Assembly: GCA_030765045.1 (NCBI GenBank)
Contig: CM060962.1
Span: 267,287,330-267,351,329, forward strand
Origin: Tenodera sinensis
Taxonomy: Eukaryota; Arthropoda; Insecta; Mantodea; Mantidae
Direction of reading: 5' to 3'
DNA: 64,000 nucleotides
Part shown: positions 45,562 through 56,145 of the stretch, one piece after another
Layout of the letters: every line of letters begins with the position of its first letter
How positions within the stretch are numbered: the stretch's first letter is position 1
Translations under genes and position numbers: made by a program
The notes under the pieces: model-generated
Told to the model about the DNA's origin: nothing
Databases searched by the model: none
Seen by the model: the letters and a program-made list of their open reading frames with translations, nothing else

Positions 45562-48500
45562 CATCCTTTACCTACACGCACTCCTGCACCAGGTACTGTT
45601 CCAACAGTACTTGATTTGGCCTTATGCAGCCCTGGTCACTCTACTCTTTGGAATTGGTCCATTTTACCCGATTCGTGGGGAAGTGACCATTTCCCTATAT
45701 TGCTGCAATATCGCTCCCCTTCACAATATGCAACACCTCCTCCTATGCCCCGTCGTAGACTGTCCCATATCAATTGGGATAACTTCCGAAATTTCCTTAA
45801 CGAACGCTTAGTATTATTGTCAAATTCTCGTGGGATACATAAGTATACCGAATTCATGGAGATTCTACATGCCTACTTGGATACATTTCATCCCTACTAC
45901 GTACCTCGTGCAAGGAGACGACGATTTCCAATTTGGTGGACCCCAGAATGTACCAATTATATAACTCGACGCAGACAAGCAATGGCTACTTATCGGCGCT
46001 CGCTATCCCTCGCGGACTATCTACACTATAAAAAACTGGTAGCGGTGACAAGAAGGTATCTCCGCTCAGTAAAGAGACTTGCTTGGCTAAGGAAGGTCAG
46101 TTCCTTTTCCTTCGAAACTCCTATGCAGGAACTGTGGACATTATATCGTTCCTTTAGAGGTGAATTACCTTCACGTAGCTTACAAAATCCCTTAGAACCA
46201 GAGGTCCTCACTAGTTTTTTGTATATGTGTACGCCTGATTCAATATCACCTCCTCCACCTTGTATGCTTTCGCTTGTTTCCATACCTGATGATCCCTTAC
46301 TGGATCCTTTCACCCAGTCGGAGTTTGTAGTTGCTCTGTCGGGTACTAAATCCACCTCCCCTGGTCCTGATGAGATCTCCTATGCGATGCTCCGGCAGCT
46401 GCCACATTCCTGGAAGGAGCAACTTTTACTTTGCTTTAATTATTTTCTGAGTTATGGTATTCTGCCTGTTACCTGGAAGCACTTCACAGTGCTCCCCTTC
46501 TTGAAACCAGGAAGAACTCCCACTTCTCCATCTAACTTTCGACCCATAGCTTTATCCTCTTGCCCCCGCAAAATATTTGAACGCCTCCTCGCCAACCGGC
46601 TGTATCATTGGCTGGAACATCGACATTTTTTCCCTAAATGGTACAACGGCTTCCGCAGAGGCCGCTCTACTCTCGATAGCTTATCCCTTCTGGTAACAGA
46701 TATCTACTTATCCTTTAAAGATAATACTACTCTAGATGCACTTTTTCTAGATATTGCACGAGGTTTTGATTGTGTTTCTCTGATCATACTTTTTAAACGG
46801 CTGACACAACTCGGTGTACCAACGCGATTTTGTAACGTATTATATCAGCTATTTGTGGATCGCCGCATTACAGTGCGTTCTGGGGGTACTTTGGTGGGAC
46901 CCCGGACTACAAGTGAGGGTTTGCCACAGGGTTCATGCCTTAGTCCACTCCTATTTCTGGTTTATATCACAGGAATGGCGGAGGTGGTTCTACCTCATGC
47001 TCGACTACTGGTATACGCGGATGACATCGTACTATACGTGCCTGGTGGCAATGTAGCACAACCTCGTGTTTCCTTAAATAACGCCGTGAAAGCCTTGAGA
47101 GAGTGGACTGACTCTAACGGACTAACAGTGAATAAAGAGAAAGCTGCTCTGGTACATTTTACCCGCAACCGTCGACACATTTGCCTTCCCCCAATTTACT
47201 GGGAATCCCAACCTGTACGTAAGGTTAACACATACACCTTCTTAGGTATCACACTTGATCATCGACTAAACTGGCGGGCACATATTTCTTGCTTACGTAA
47301 TAGGTTGGACAGTAAGCTCCACTTCTTTCGTGCGTTATTATGGAAAAACTGGGGTTCCCACCCCAAGGTACTTTTGCACCTGTACAAGGCTGTAGTGCAG
47401 GGTATGTTCACCTATGGAATCTTTCTCTGGGGTATAGCTGCTGCAGGTGCATTAATGCCCTTACAAGTCAGCCTCAATCGATTTCTTCGACTTATAGTGG
47501 GCTATGCCCACTCGACACCAATTATGGTAATGCACAGAGAACTAGGCCTCACCCCTTTGAAACATCTTGCCCCAGTGGTGGCTTTACGTTATCTTCTCGC
47601 CCGCTGGGGCAGTATAACTTTTCCACTATTCCCTAAGTTACAATTGTTACTGGAACGCTGTCCAGAAGGGCGGCTTCAAACGGAAGTCATGACCTTACCA
47701 CTCATGCTAGCCTACCGATTTCTGACAAATCACGCCCGGTTTTTACAACGTGCAGAAACTTACCCATGCTATTCTTTTGACTTTGTCACAGGCTTACATA
47801 CCATTACGTATGTTACGGCCTGTGTGCGCATTTTAGATTATCCTGTAAACTTCCGAGCACGACTATTATTCCAGGCTCCTATTCCTGTGGCAGGAGATGG
47901 CCGCCTAACTTTTTTTACCGATGGATCACGTCAGGGGGACCCTCCGAGGGTAGGATCAGCTTTTTTCTCACCAGAGTTGGAAATACGACGTACCTTTCGG
48001 CTACCGGATTTTTGCTCTAATTATTTTGCAGAGCTTTTCGCCATCTACAAGGTACTAGACTTTCTTAGAAATACGGAATTCATAACAGCAAATATTTATA
48101 CTGATTCCTTGAGTGTGTTGCAGACACTACATAGCCCTTCGTTATCACCCAGTACTTGTTGGTATGTACAGGCACTCAAATCACTCCATCTTACCCTAGG
48201 GATCTCAAGGGTGCTCTTTGCTTGGATACCTAGTCATTCTGGTATCTATGGTAACGAGATCGCCGATAAATTAGCCAAATCTGCTTGCTTTTCCGATGAA
48301 ATTTTTCCAATCACTGTACCCCCACGGGAATTATTTAGATCTGGCAGACATTCTCTTCTTTCTCAATGGATTCAGGAGTGGGAAGCCTTTACTAATACAG
48401 AACATGTTTTTTGTCCCTGTCTTCCACTCTTGCAGCCCCTCAATCGTCCATGGTTTGCTTCTTTACGTTACCCGCGTCACTTCATCTCACTGTTCTCGCG

Positions 48501-49014
48501 GATGCGTATGGGTCACTGTTACACTCCGGCGTATTCGTTCCGCTATGGTTCTGGGAGCACACCTTATTGCAACTGTGGTCAAGAGGCCACCTTAGACCAT
48601 CTTTTATTAGGATGTCCGAACCTTGCACACAAGGTAGAACGATTTTATTCAGACCTATACTCCCAAATTATAGTTTTTCCGGTATCAATCAATTATTTAT
48701 TGACTATAAAAAATGAGCGCGTTTTACAGGCGATTTTTCGTCATATACAACGTTGTGGTTTTCGATTTTGATATTTTCTTACTCTTTATTTTTACTCCGA
48801 TCTTCTCCTCTGAATTTTTATATCATATACTAAATCACGTTTTGCTTACTTTTAGCATCTAGTAGTAAACCTGCATTTATGAATGTGCCCGCAATATCAT
48901 TCGGTTAATGATATTTTCAATTTCGTACTGTTGGTACGACAAATTACTACCTCTATAGTTGTGTGGCCGTATAGCTTCCGATAGAGCTCTTGGCCAAGGA
49001 AAGAAAAAAAAAAA
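45562..49014 (+). mobile_element. LINE 2: 5'-truncated, recent non-LTR retrotransposon
   Basis: A 3.45-kb insertion is bounded by perfect 14-bp target duplications AACTTTCCATAAAT (45,548-45,561 and 49,015-49,028). It ends in a poly(A) run (about 49,000-49,014). It begins inside the endonuclease domain, as expected for incomplete reverse transcription. The body is one unbroken frame. The exact duplication and open frame indicate a young insertion. Confidence 0.94.
45616..48771 (+). CDS. LINE 2 ORF2 remnant: endonuclease end, RT and RNase H, open over 1,051 codons
   Basis: The first listed Met is internal; the viral-like frame is open from about 45,562, so the true N-terminus is missing. Counting from 45,616: the endonuclease tail SDHFPIL at residues ~25-31; a basic linker; RT with LDIARGFD (the usual Ala before Phe-Asp is Gly), LPQGSCLSPLLF and YADD at ~467-470; RNase H with FTDGS (Asp ~769), FAELFA (Glu ~806), YTDS (Asp ~830) and GNEIADKLAK (~880). 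A C-terminal CNCG...H...GC zinc-like motif ends the protein, a common feature of LINE ORF2. The RT and RNase H catalytic residues are present, but without the endonuclease core the copy could not mobilise itself normally. Confidence 0.93.
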   Translation: MALCSPGHSTLWNWSILPDSWGSDHFPILLQYRSPSQYATPPPMPRRRLSHINWDNFRNFLNERLVLLSNSRGIHKYTEFMEILHAYLDTFHPYYVPRARRRRFPIWWTPECTNYITRRRQAMATYRRSLSLADYLHYKKLVAVTRRYLRSVKRLAWLRKVSSFSFETPMQELWTLYRSFRGELPSRSLQNPLEPEVLTSFLYMCTPDSISPPPPCMLSLVSIPDDPLLDPFTQSEFVVALSGTKSTSPGPDEISYAMLRQLPHSWKEQLLLCFNYFLSYGILPVTWKHFTVLPFLKPGRTPTSPSNFRPIALSSCPRKIFERLLANRLYHWLEHRHFFPKWYNGFRRGRSTLDSLSLLVTDIYLSFKDNTTLDALFLDIARGFDCVSLIILFKRLTQLGVPTRFCNVLYQLFVDRRITVRSGGTLVGPRTTSEGLPQGSCLSPLLFLVYITGMAEVVLPHARLLVYADDIVLYVPGGNVAQPRVSLNNAVKALREWTDSNGLTVNKEKAALVHFTRNRRHICLPPIYWESQPVRKVNTYTFLGITLDHRLNWRAHISCLRNRLDSKLHFFRALLWKNWGSHPKVLLHLYKAVVQGMFTYGIFLWGIAAAGALMPLQVSLNRFLRLIVGYAHSTPIMVMHRELGLTPLKHLAPVVALRYLLARWGSITFPLFPKLQLLLERCPEGRLQTEVMTLPLMLAYRFLTNHARFLQRAETYPCYSFDFVTGLHTITYVTACVRILDYPVNFRARLLFQAPIPVAGDGRLTFFTDGSRQGDPPRVGSAFFSPELEIRRTFRLPDFCSNYFAELFAIYKVLDFLRNTEFITANIYTDSLSVLQTLHSPSLSPSTCWYVQALKSLHLTLGISRVLFAWIPSHSGIYGNEIADKLAKSACFSDEIFPITVPPRELFRSGRHSLLSQWIQEWEAFTNTEHVFCPCLPLLQPLNRPWFASLRYPRHFISLFSRMRMGHCYTPAYSFRYGSGSTPYCNCGQEATLDHLLLGCPNLAHKVERFYSDLYSQIIVFPVSINYLLTIKNERVLQAIFRHIQRCGFRF

Positions 49015-49028
49015 AAACTTTCCATAAA

Positions 49029-50169
49029 TACACTAATTGTGTGTTTTGTGGAGTTTATAGTCTGCAATCGTCGGTGCCTCTTACTTATAATACTAAAGAC
49101 TCTGCCTTTGTTTAATTACTTACGTTAAATTACAACTAAAAGAAGGAACTAGCTTTAAAGAAATTTCATAACCTCCCTGAGTTCCGCAGCATCATCTCGG
49201 CATGGAATGGTGTAACAGCCTTAGAATTTCAAGAATTCTGCCGACAAAAAGCGGCATGTACAGTTTCTACAGTGAATCGAAAGTATTCGAATGAATCCAG
49301 AACCAAAAGGTAGGTAATTATTCTCAAAATTAGTTTCAATTACACAAATGAGGCCATAAAGATAGGCGATTACTGTATATTGTCACGAGAAAGTAACAGT
49401 CAGAGGTTAGGTTTTAGGAAAATTAATTGTTCCAAGTTGCATTAGATAGGCTTCGCGCACTTCAAATGCAAGAATATGCATGTATTTAGCAAATAAGACC
49501 ATGGTGCACGTGTTAATATGTAAGCATCCCAAAGTAAACGTGAATAATATGTCACTAAACAACACAGCTCTTGTTAGAAGAAACGCACAAGGTTATTTTT
49601 ACAAATGTTTCTCCAACACTACTCTTAGAATTTTGAATTGAATTGAACTGAACATACTGCACAGTCAGCTTGAAGTTTACAATTTTCCGAAACATATTTT
49701 GTTCACAAATTCCCACTTTAATGTTGTACATGGCTGCTACCTTCCTTTGTGTTTCACAGCCATTGTAACTCCCAGACTCTCAGAACTAGTGCACAACATT
49801 TACTCCCTTTACTAAATCCGCTGTAAAATTCGTAAAGCCCACTTCATTTATACTTTATATTGGATTGACCAGGTTTTACACACATCTGAAGTTTCAGGAG
49901 ATAAATGTTTGTCAATCCAAATGACCTACAAAATCCCCCTGATAGCGTGCAGATTAACCGTTGTGCTATCACTGATTGGATTTCTTTTTATCAGACACTC
50001 GAACCTGGTCCTTATTTAAACAGGAAGAAAACCTTACAAGCTAGTGCCGGAACAAAACAATCCACGAAGCTTTAAAATTCCTCCAGCTAAGGTCATGTCA
50101 CAAATTGTCAAGAATGTAAGCGAGACAGCGAATGCCAACCTCGATTTGGGTATTGCCAACTTTAAACTG
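49029..50169. other. No firm gene; weak exon-like stretch
   Basis: About 49,140-49,311 is open in one frame for some 50 codons and ends at a GTAGGT donor-like site, but the upstream acceptor is poor and the peptide is not recognised. The rest is unique AT-rich sequence. Confidence 0.3.
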
Positions 50170-50408
50170 CTGGCGTCATGACTGGAGAATGGCACGTGGG
50201 ACGTGGCCTGGCCTATTATGCGATTTTCGCGACCAGAGTCCACTACTTATTAATCAAGTAGCTCCTCAACGGGCCCCTGAGGGACCTAACGGGGCTGAGG
50301 GCACCCCTGACTACGCCTCCCAACGGGAGAAAATGCCCACGCCGGTACCGGAAATCGAACCCTGGTCTCCCGAATGGTAAGCAGCAGTCGCGCTAAGCAG
50401 GCGACCGC
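50170..50408 (-). mobile_element. SINE family A, copy 4 (3' truncated)
   Basis: On the minus strand the head at 50,408 has CGCGACTGCTGCTTACC and the B-box GGTTCGATTTCC. The GGTCCCTCAGGGGCCC block and GTGCCATTCTCCAGTC block of the family follow. The 3' third is missing. Confidence 0.8.
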
Positions 50409-51867
50409 TTAAGTCGTGGCTCTGCTCACATTCACACCAAAAGCGGCAGAACTTAGTAGTTATACAATAATTTCCGGTTTTTGCTACTACCGGACGCGTT
50501 GGATCGAAGGACAGCAATATTTAAACAAAAGCATCTGCTTGTCTGAATCGTGTTATATGGAGTTGATGTTGTCTTTTCTAGAACCTGGAGGGCACCCCCT
50601 TTTCTTAACAAAACAATTTCGAAATGAGAACAAACATGGCCATTTTCCCGCTACTGAGTGTACGCACTGTGGACAGCCAAACTAAATGAGAAGCGAAGTC
50701 TGCTAAGCTAGCGATGTTTTGATTTAATGTTACCCTTTTTCGTCGTTTCTCGCCCATATACGAACAAATATAAATGCTAAGTTTGTTGTTGATGGTGCAT
50801 TACACGAAATAAATTACATGAATCGGAAATCTATGATTATATAAATAAATATTGAATGATAAGCACAGTTAGCTTAAGCCTTGGTGTAGCCACTGGTTGC
50901 TAATTACCCATATATACTTAACTTAGCCTAACCTCCGGTGAATTAGAAGCCTAGCCATATATTATAAACAGTGAATCAAGCATTGTTAAGGAAGCCACAC
51001 TCGCTTTGCTCGCGTGCTTAGCTGTAACGGCTGGTTGCTGAATAAGCTAGGGATTAAGTGTGTGTTCTGGCATGATATTTGTCAGTGTTGTGCGTGTTTT
51101 TATTCTCATTTTGACAGCATTTTCTTTGTACATTTATTTCCATCCAGCTTAAACCTCCGGCAGAAAGGAAAGTAGAGAAATGAACCAAAATACAAATTAT
51201 ATTATAGTTTTTTTTTATCCGTCTCTTTGAACCACATTTTTCTGAACTTGAATTCCCGGCAGGGGGAGGAAACTAATGAAATTATAAAGAAAAGTATTGA
51301 GACGCAAAACAAAATTAATCTCCAAGGATATATGTGCAGTACCTAATTGGAAAATAATCAACGAATTACTCAACACGTATCCGTCTTAATTAGCTTAGTT
51401 CTGTGGAAAATTAAATCAAATCCAAATCACGTCGATTCAAATCTTCCGCTCTCTGTGGAGTCTTGAATTTGTGACACCGAATAACACATATAGAAGGCCT
51501 TATTGCAAGCTACCAGCATATAGATATGTAGGTTACACCTTGAGAATGTCAACTTAAAGTAAAGAAAGTGAAATTGTTTATAAAATTTATTTGTACGAGA
51601 TAGCTGTGGTTATAGACTATCTTTATGATGTCTGGCGTCCACTCAAGAAGTCCAGGGTTTAAATCTCGGTTACGGTGGGTTACCTGCTAAAGGTTTTCCC
51701 TTATACTGAAATATAAATTCTGGGTGATTCTTATGCTCTATGGACCACGGGCTCATTTGAGCTTCGTTTCACGCGTTTCATTTATCGTCCAATGTGATCT
51801 ATGCGGTTAAAATACGTGATCCTAAAAAGAACAACGTACAAGATTTCAGAAAAGCAGGAACACATAG
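50409..51867. other. No gene; one tRNA-like fragment
   Basis: At about 51,630-51,690 CCACTCAAGAAGTCCAGGG and GGTTTAAATCTC resemble the 3' half of a tRNA-derived SINE head. The rest is unique. Confidence 0.4.
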
Positions 51868-51934
51868 AGTGCGAGAGAGAAAGAGAGAGAGAGAGGGAGA
51901 GAGAAGGAGGGAGAGGAAGAGAGGGAGAGGTTGA
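51868..51934. repeat. GA-rich purine tract
   Basis: (GA)n with GGGA interruptions. Confidence 0.93.
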
Positions 51935-53365
51935 CTTGCTCAGTAATATCGGACTAGTAAAACAAAGCATTCATATATCTTTTCCTTTCAGGTTCGTTAA
52001 CTTTGTCCAAGGAGCCTGGGGCTGAAAAAAATACAGAAAAATTATCAAACTGACGATTTTTAGGTTTATGTAAATAAATGTTACCCAAACCTTCAGTCAT
52101 AGTTTCACAGTGAAATTGTTTAGTGTTCGCCATTTTTAAATGCGATGTGCGCTATATTTAGACGTTCCTTTTTTCCTTAAATTTTCGGTAGTTTTTGAAT
52201 AAAATAGGGGTCAAAAAGCGCTAAGAAACAACCAAATTCAGTGGAGAGAAGTGGTAAAGCTATAAACCTCACTATCTCCTCCATATGCATTAAATCTTGT
52301 GCTTTGCTCCTAGACTTCTTCCAGCACGTACCCTATTTATCCGACTTAAATTTTATTCTTTGGTTTCAGAGTCTGTAAATCTGTTAAACTTTAAACAAAT
52401 TTAATACACAAAAATGTTTTTAAATGTTTTCTATGTCCATTAAGGCAAAGAACTTAGTTACTTCAAAAGTAATAGACTTTTCATCTTGCCAGAGATTGGT
52501 GGTGTGTATTGGGAAATTAGATTTAATAAAATAAGAAAACGCTTGCGGTGTTTTAGTTTCTGATACGCATGGAATATTATATCTCATATAAACGTGTACG
52601 TGGCTAACGAGATGGCCACGAACATGTTTCCTTTTTAAACAAAAGAAACTGGCTTTAGAGGGCCTTGTATATACATATTTGCATTAATATGAAGGTATAC
52701 GAGTTACTATGGAGGCAGTCTTTATTTACTGGTGTATTTTGGAATACAAATAATAATCTAACATTGGATTTTTCACTATATTCACTGCTAAGTGCCTGGG
52801 AAGCATACTAGTAAGGAACACAAGTAATATGTCAGATAGGGAAGCAAACGGATTTTACAGGGACAACTTCGTAAACTGGGACCTGAAGTAAGGTGAGTAC
52901 CCTCTCAATCAATATCACAAAATACGTATTTATTAGAAGCGCCTTCTCCATGTATGCATTATTAGTCTTAACTAAAGCTCGGATTTGTGAATTTTAGCGC
53001 TTGCATAGCAGTTTACTTAAGAGTTATGTACAACTTGTTTTCCCATGAGTGCACGAGATATGTGGTTTTGACGTTATCTACATCTTAGATTACACTAGCT
53101 CTTTTAACCTGGCCTAATTCACAGTAGGATCATGTAAACTTAAGGGTGCTCCCGTACTTGGTCATCACCGCCCTTATAGAATGAACCATGGCAAAAGCCA
53201 GAGATAAGTATCAATATAAAATAAAAATCCTACTAAAGACAAAAAATATAGATAAACTTGTGAAACTAATGAGGCAAATGCAAGAGTAAGCAAATTTACA
53301 AAAAGGTCTAAAAGGCATGAGGTCTCAGTATCCGTAATGTTAAATTATTAGGCTGATGTTTGGGC
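51935..53365. other. No gene seen
   Basis: AT-rich unique sequence. A strong donor-like AAG-GTGAGTAC occurs near 52,893 but only about 33 bases separate it from a weak acceptor, so I do not call an exon. Confidence 0.4.
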
Positions 53366-53715
53366 GACGCCATGGTCGAGCGGTTAGACCGTTTGCCCAT
53401 CACCAAGGCAGTGATAAGTGATCCCAGGGGCAAAGGTAGTGGATGAAGCGGCGTCTGGGCAGGTGTTCTCCGGGTACTCCGGTTTCCCGCGGCACGCACT
53501 CCACCACCTGGTCCATCATCACCTTTCAATTCATATATTTCGTCTTTCATACCATCTTCTTCCTCATCCCATACCTGGTGCTGGGCTGACCACCCGCTTC
53601 CAGGTCTTCACTCTGTCCGGTCCATAGGTTCGACCGCTGCCCAGCAAGCATCTGACCCTAGGCACAGGCTTCTAAGTTTTAAGGGATGTCTGTCCGCCAT
53701 ATGAGAGGGTAATCA
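53366..53715 (+). mobile_element. SINE family B (single copy here)
   Basis: Starts with a Ser/Leu-tRNA-like 5' half (GCCATGGTCGAGCGGTTAGACCG contains an A-box). It continues with a GC-richer body unrelated to family A and ends near an AGAAGAAGAT string. The B-box is degenerate. The assignment rests on the A-box and on composition unlike the flanks. Confidence 0.5.
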
Positions 53716-54126
53716 GACAAAGAAGAAGATAAATGAACTAGGATCTACAAATACCAGTTCAATTAAAATTCAAGAAGTTTCAAATGACACTGTGTTCAAA
53801 CTGGCTTAGCATACATTTCCGCAAAGTTGTGTTTCCCCTGTGATTACATAAAGAAACTGGAATCAGTAGGAATGCTTTTGGGACAAGAAGTTCAAGCAGT
53901 TCAGGACGTGGAAACAGAACTGAATGTTCTTTCTGATCCTGCAGCAAAAAGCTTAAAAAGATAATGCTAAGAGGTTATGATAATGATAAGAGATAATGTT
54001 TCGAAAACAATAGTGGATTTAATATGCGTCAAATTTCAAATGTATTGGATGGACCGTATAAAATTATTCACTAGGATGTGTGTTAATTTATGTTAAACTT
54101 AGTTCTTGTGACGTGGAGTGAACATA
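53716..54126. other. No gene seen
   Basis: AT-rich sequence between SINEs with only short frames. Confidence 0.5.
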
Positions 54127-54256
54127 ACCGACGGGAAAGGCTCGGGGCGCTGAACACGTCCCACCCTCCAGCACTGCTTCCCACCCATGACGCCTATAGT
54201 GGACGCAGCGGCCGGGCGGTAAGCCTTGACCCTCGGAGGGCTGTTGCGCTAGGGTA
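54127..54256 (+). mobile_element. SINE family A, copy 5 (3' third only)
   Basis: Begins at GGCTCGGGGCGCTGAACACG and carries GTCCCACCCTCCAGCACTG, CATGACGCCTATAGTGGACG and GGGCTGTTGCGCTAGGG. It is a 5'-truncated retrocopy. Confidence 0.82.
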
Positions 54257-54262
54257 TAGAAG

Positions 54263-54634
54263 TCAGAATGAGTCTTTATTAATTTGATTGTATTGTAAGC
54301 CGTTGTTGAGGAAAGGAGCAAAAACCAGATTGCCAGTCTTTTACGAATAATGAAAAATGCTCGGTCTTGCGTATTTACTCCTCTACAACGCCTCCAGTTT
54401 AAACCCTGTCAGTTATAGCAAGGCTTTGTAACACGTACTTGGCCTTTGTTTTGCCATGGCGGAGGCGATCCAGAGGTTCACAGTTTTAGATGCTTTGAAA
54501 AATTTAAATCAGAATGAGTACTACGAGTGCTCGTATGTTAATTTGATTATATTATCAGCTATTGTTGAGGAAAGGGAAAAAGTCAGATTGCCAGTCCTTA
54601 ACGAATAATGAAAAATGCTCAGCTTTGCGTATTT
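54263..54634 (+). repeat. Direct repeat pair (about 115-125 bp) around SINE copies
   Basis: 54,263-54,376 and 54,509-54,634 share TCAGAATGAGT, TTAATTTGATT, GTTGTTGAGGAAAGG, CAGATTGCCAGTC and ACGAATAATGAAAAATGCTC in order with small indels. A truncated SINE ends immediately before the first copy. Confidence 0.85.
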
Positions 54635-54691
54635 TTGGCCGGAAGAGGATGAGGGATGAAGCAAATGTATCGGGTTTGTTATATGTAGGTA

Positions 54692-55048
54692 AATGTAAAC
54701 GTAAACCCCGCGCGACAGCCCACGAAGGGCCAAGGCCTACCGCCCAGCCGCTGCGTCCCCCACCTCTGCCCACTACAGGCGTCATTGGTGAGGTGCAGTA
54801 CTGGAGGGTGGGACGTGGTCAGCGCCCCGAGCCCTCCCGGCCAGTTATGCGGTCTTCTCGACCTGGGGCCGCTACTTCTCCATCAAGTAGCTCCTCAATT
54901 GGTCCCCCCGGGACCTAACGAGGCTGAGTGCACCCCGTGCCAGACCTCCCAGAGGGGATAAAATCCCCATGCTGGTACCGGGGATCGAACCCGGGTCCTC
55001 CGCGCCACAGGCAAGCGCGCTGCCAGCTGCGCTACGGAGGCGGCCCTA
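54692..55048 (-). mobile_element. SINE family A, copy 6 (full length, exact target duplication)
   Basis: The reference copy for the family. On the minus strand from 55,048, CGCCTCCGTAGCGCAGCTGG supplies the A-box, and GGTTCGATCCCC the B-box. The body follows, ending at the GGGCTGTCGCGCGGGG block and a T/A-rich tail. Perfect 12-bp duplications TATATGTAGGTA flank it (54,680-54,691 and 55,049-55,060). Confidence 0.93.
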
Positions 55049-55060
55049 TATATGTAGGTA

Positions 55061-55490
55061 TTAAGTTAAATTCCACATTACACCTATTTATTTAGAAATA
55101 CGCAATATCATTACAAAAGAACTCGCTGTGAACAAAGTTCTATATACACAAAATACACCGAGCTAACAAAAGCATTCCTAAAGCATTTTTTCGTTAAGTA
55201 GAGGATCGTAAGGGGGAGAGGGAAACAAAACTGATTATGGAACTCAAGTAAGTTTAATGCTATAGTAACCAATCCAGGACCATGGATGCAACATGAATAT
55301 TTTCAACAAATCCTACACCGTAGACTACCTTTTACACGTATCATTTTCGGAAAATTTCCTTTTCTCAAAAATGACAACGATTGTGATTAAATGTCATTTC
55401 TTAAAATATTTTCATGACAAATCAGGTGCATATCTTGAATTTTCTGAGAACATCCTCCCAAGTCTCTTCTTCTGCGGGGGGGACTGTAGT
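55061..55490. other. No gene seen
   Basis: AT-rich unique sequence. Confidence 0.5.
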
Positions 55491-55504
55491 CACATTGACC
55501 AGTA

Positions 55505-56145
55505 CCCGTACCAATTGGTTGATGTGGAGTTCAGTTTAGTGTACACGGTTCGGGATCGCTCCCTCACCAAGCCCACGATGTACCTCAGGATGGTCCGTGA
55601 ACACAGTGGATTTCTCGTCTGGCTCGAACGTGAGCCACCCACGAGTGCCGTGTAGGGGATACTGGTATTGGGTCTGTCCTTCCTCAAGGACCTTATAATC
55701 CGCCATGGTTTCTTTTCCATCCAGAGGGTTTACATTCTGAAGAGTGTTTTCCCAGGCTGTTTTTCTATGCGTACGGAGCAGTCGCCTTGCCAGGGTTTTG
55801 AATCTCTGGCACACTGCTCCGATCCTGGGGTGGCGGAAGCGCTTCCATAGCTTCCACACAGCTGTCTTGGCTTTTAGCAACTATTGGAGTTCGTTGTGTA
55901 TGGCTCTCGGGTCAGGACTATTGATGGGAATGCGGTGAGTGTGTGCGCGTACCGCATTGAGGACGTGGTGGGAAAAATCCGCCGCTGCCGCTTCCAACGC
56001 TTCGATGTCATCGATACGTGGTCGAGGGTCGACGGATCGGTTTAGTTCTAGGATTGCTGCATCCCAGTTGATCTCATGCATCCAGTCTGAGTTTAACAGG
56101 GCTGGCATGACAAATGTGGAATCCACCACGAAGTAAGCTAATAAG
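55505..56145 (-). pseudogene. Jockey-type LINE relic C (endonuclease-RT linker)
   Basis: The minus strand reads a helical linker: Ile-Asn-Trp-Asp-Ala-Ala, Ile-His-Asn-Glu-Leu-Gln, then Lys-Ala-Lys-Thr-Ala-Val-Trp-Lys-Leu-Trp-Lys. It continues to a Thr-Ala-Trp-Glu-Asn segment and the GTRGWLTFEPDEKS-type start of the RT. One TAG (55,881-55,883) interrupts an otherwise continuous frame. This linker pattern is typical of jockey-clade ORF2. The RT palm is absent. The frame to 56,492 extends into sequence I cannot assign. Confidence 0.65.

Noticed and set aside
45616..45857. Frames antisense or alternate to LINE 2 (several of 60-109 codons)
   Set aside because: Shadows of the intact RT/RNase H frame.
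55293..55655. 120-codon plus-strand frame
   Set aside because: Antisense shadow across the jockey relic.
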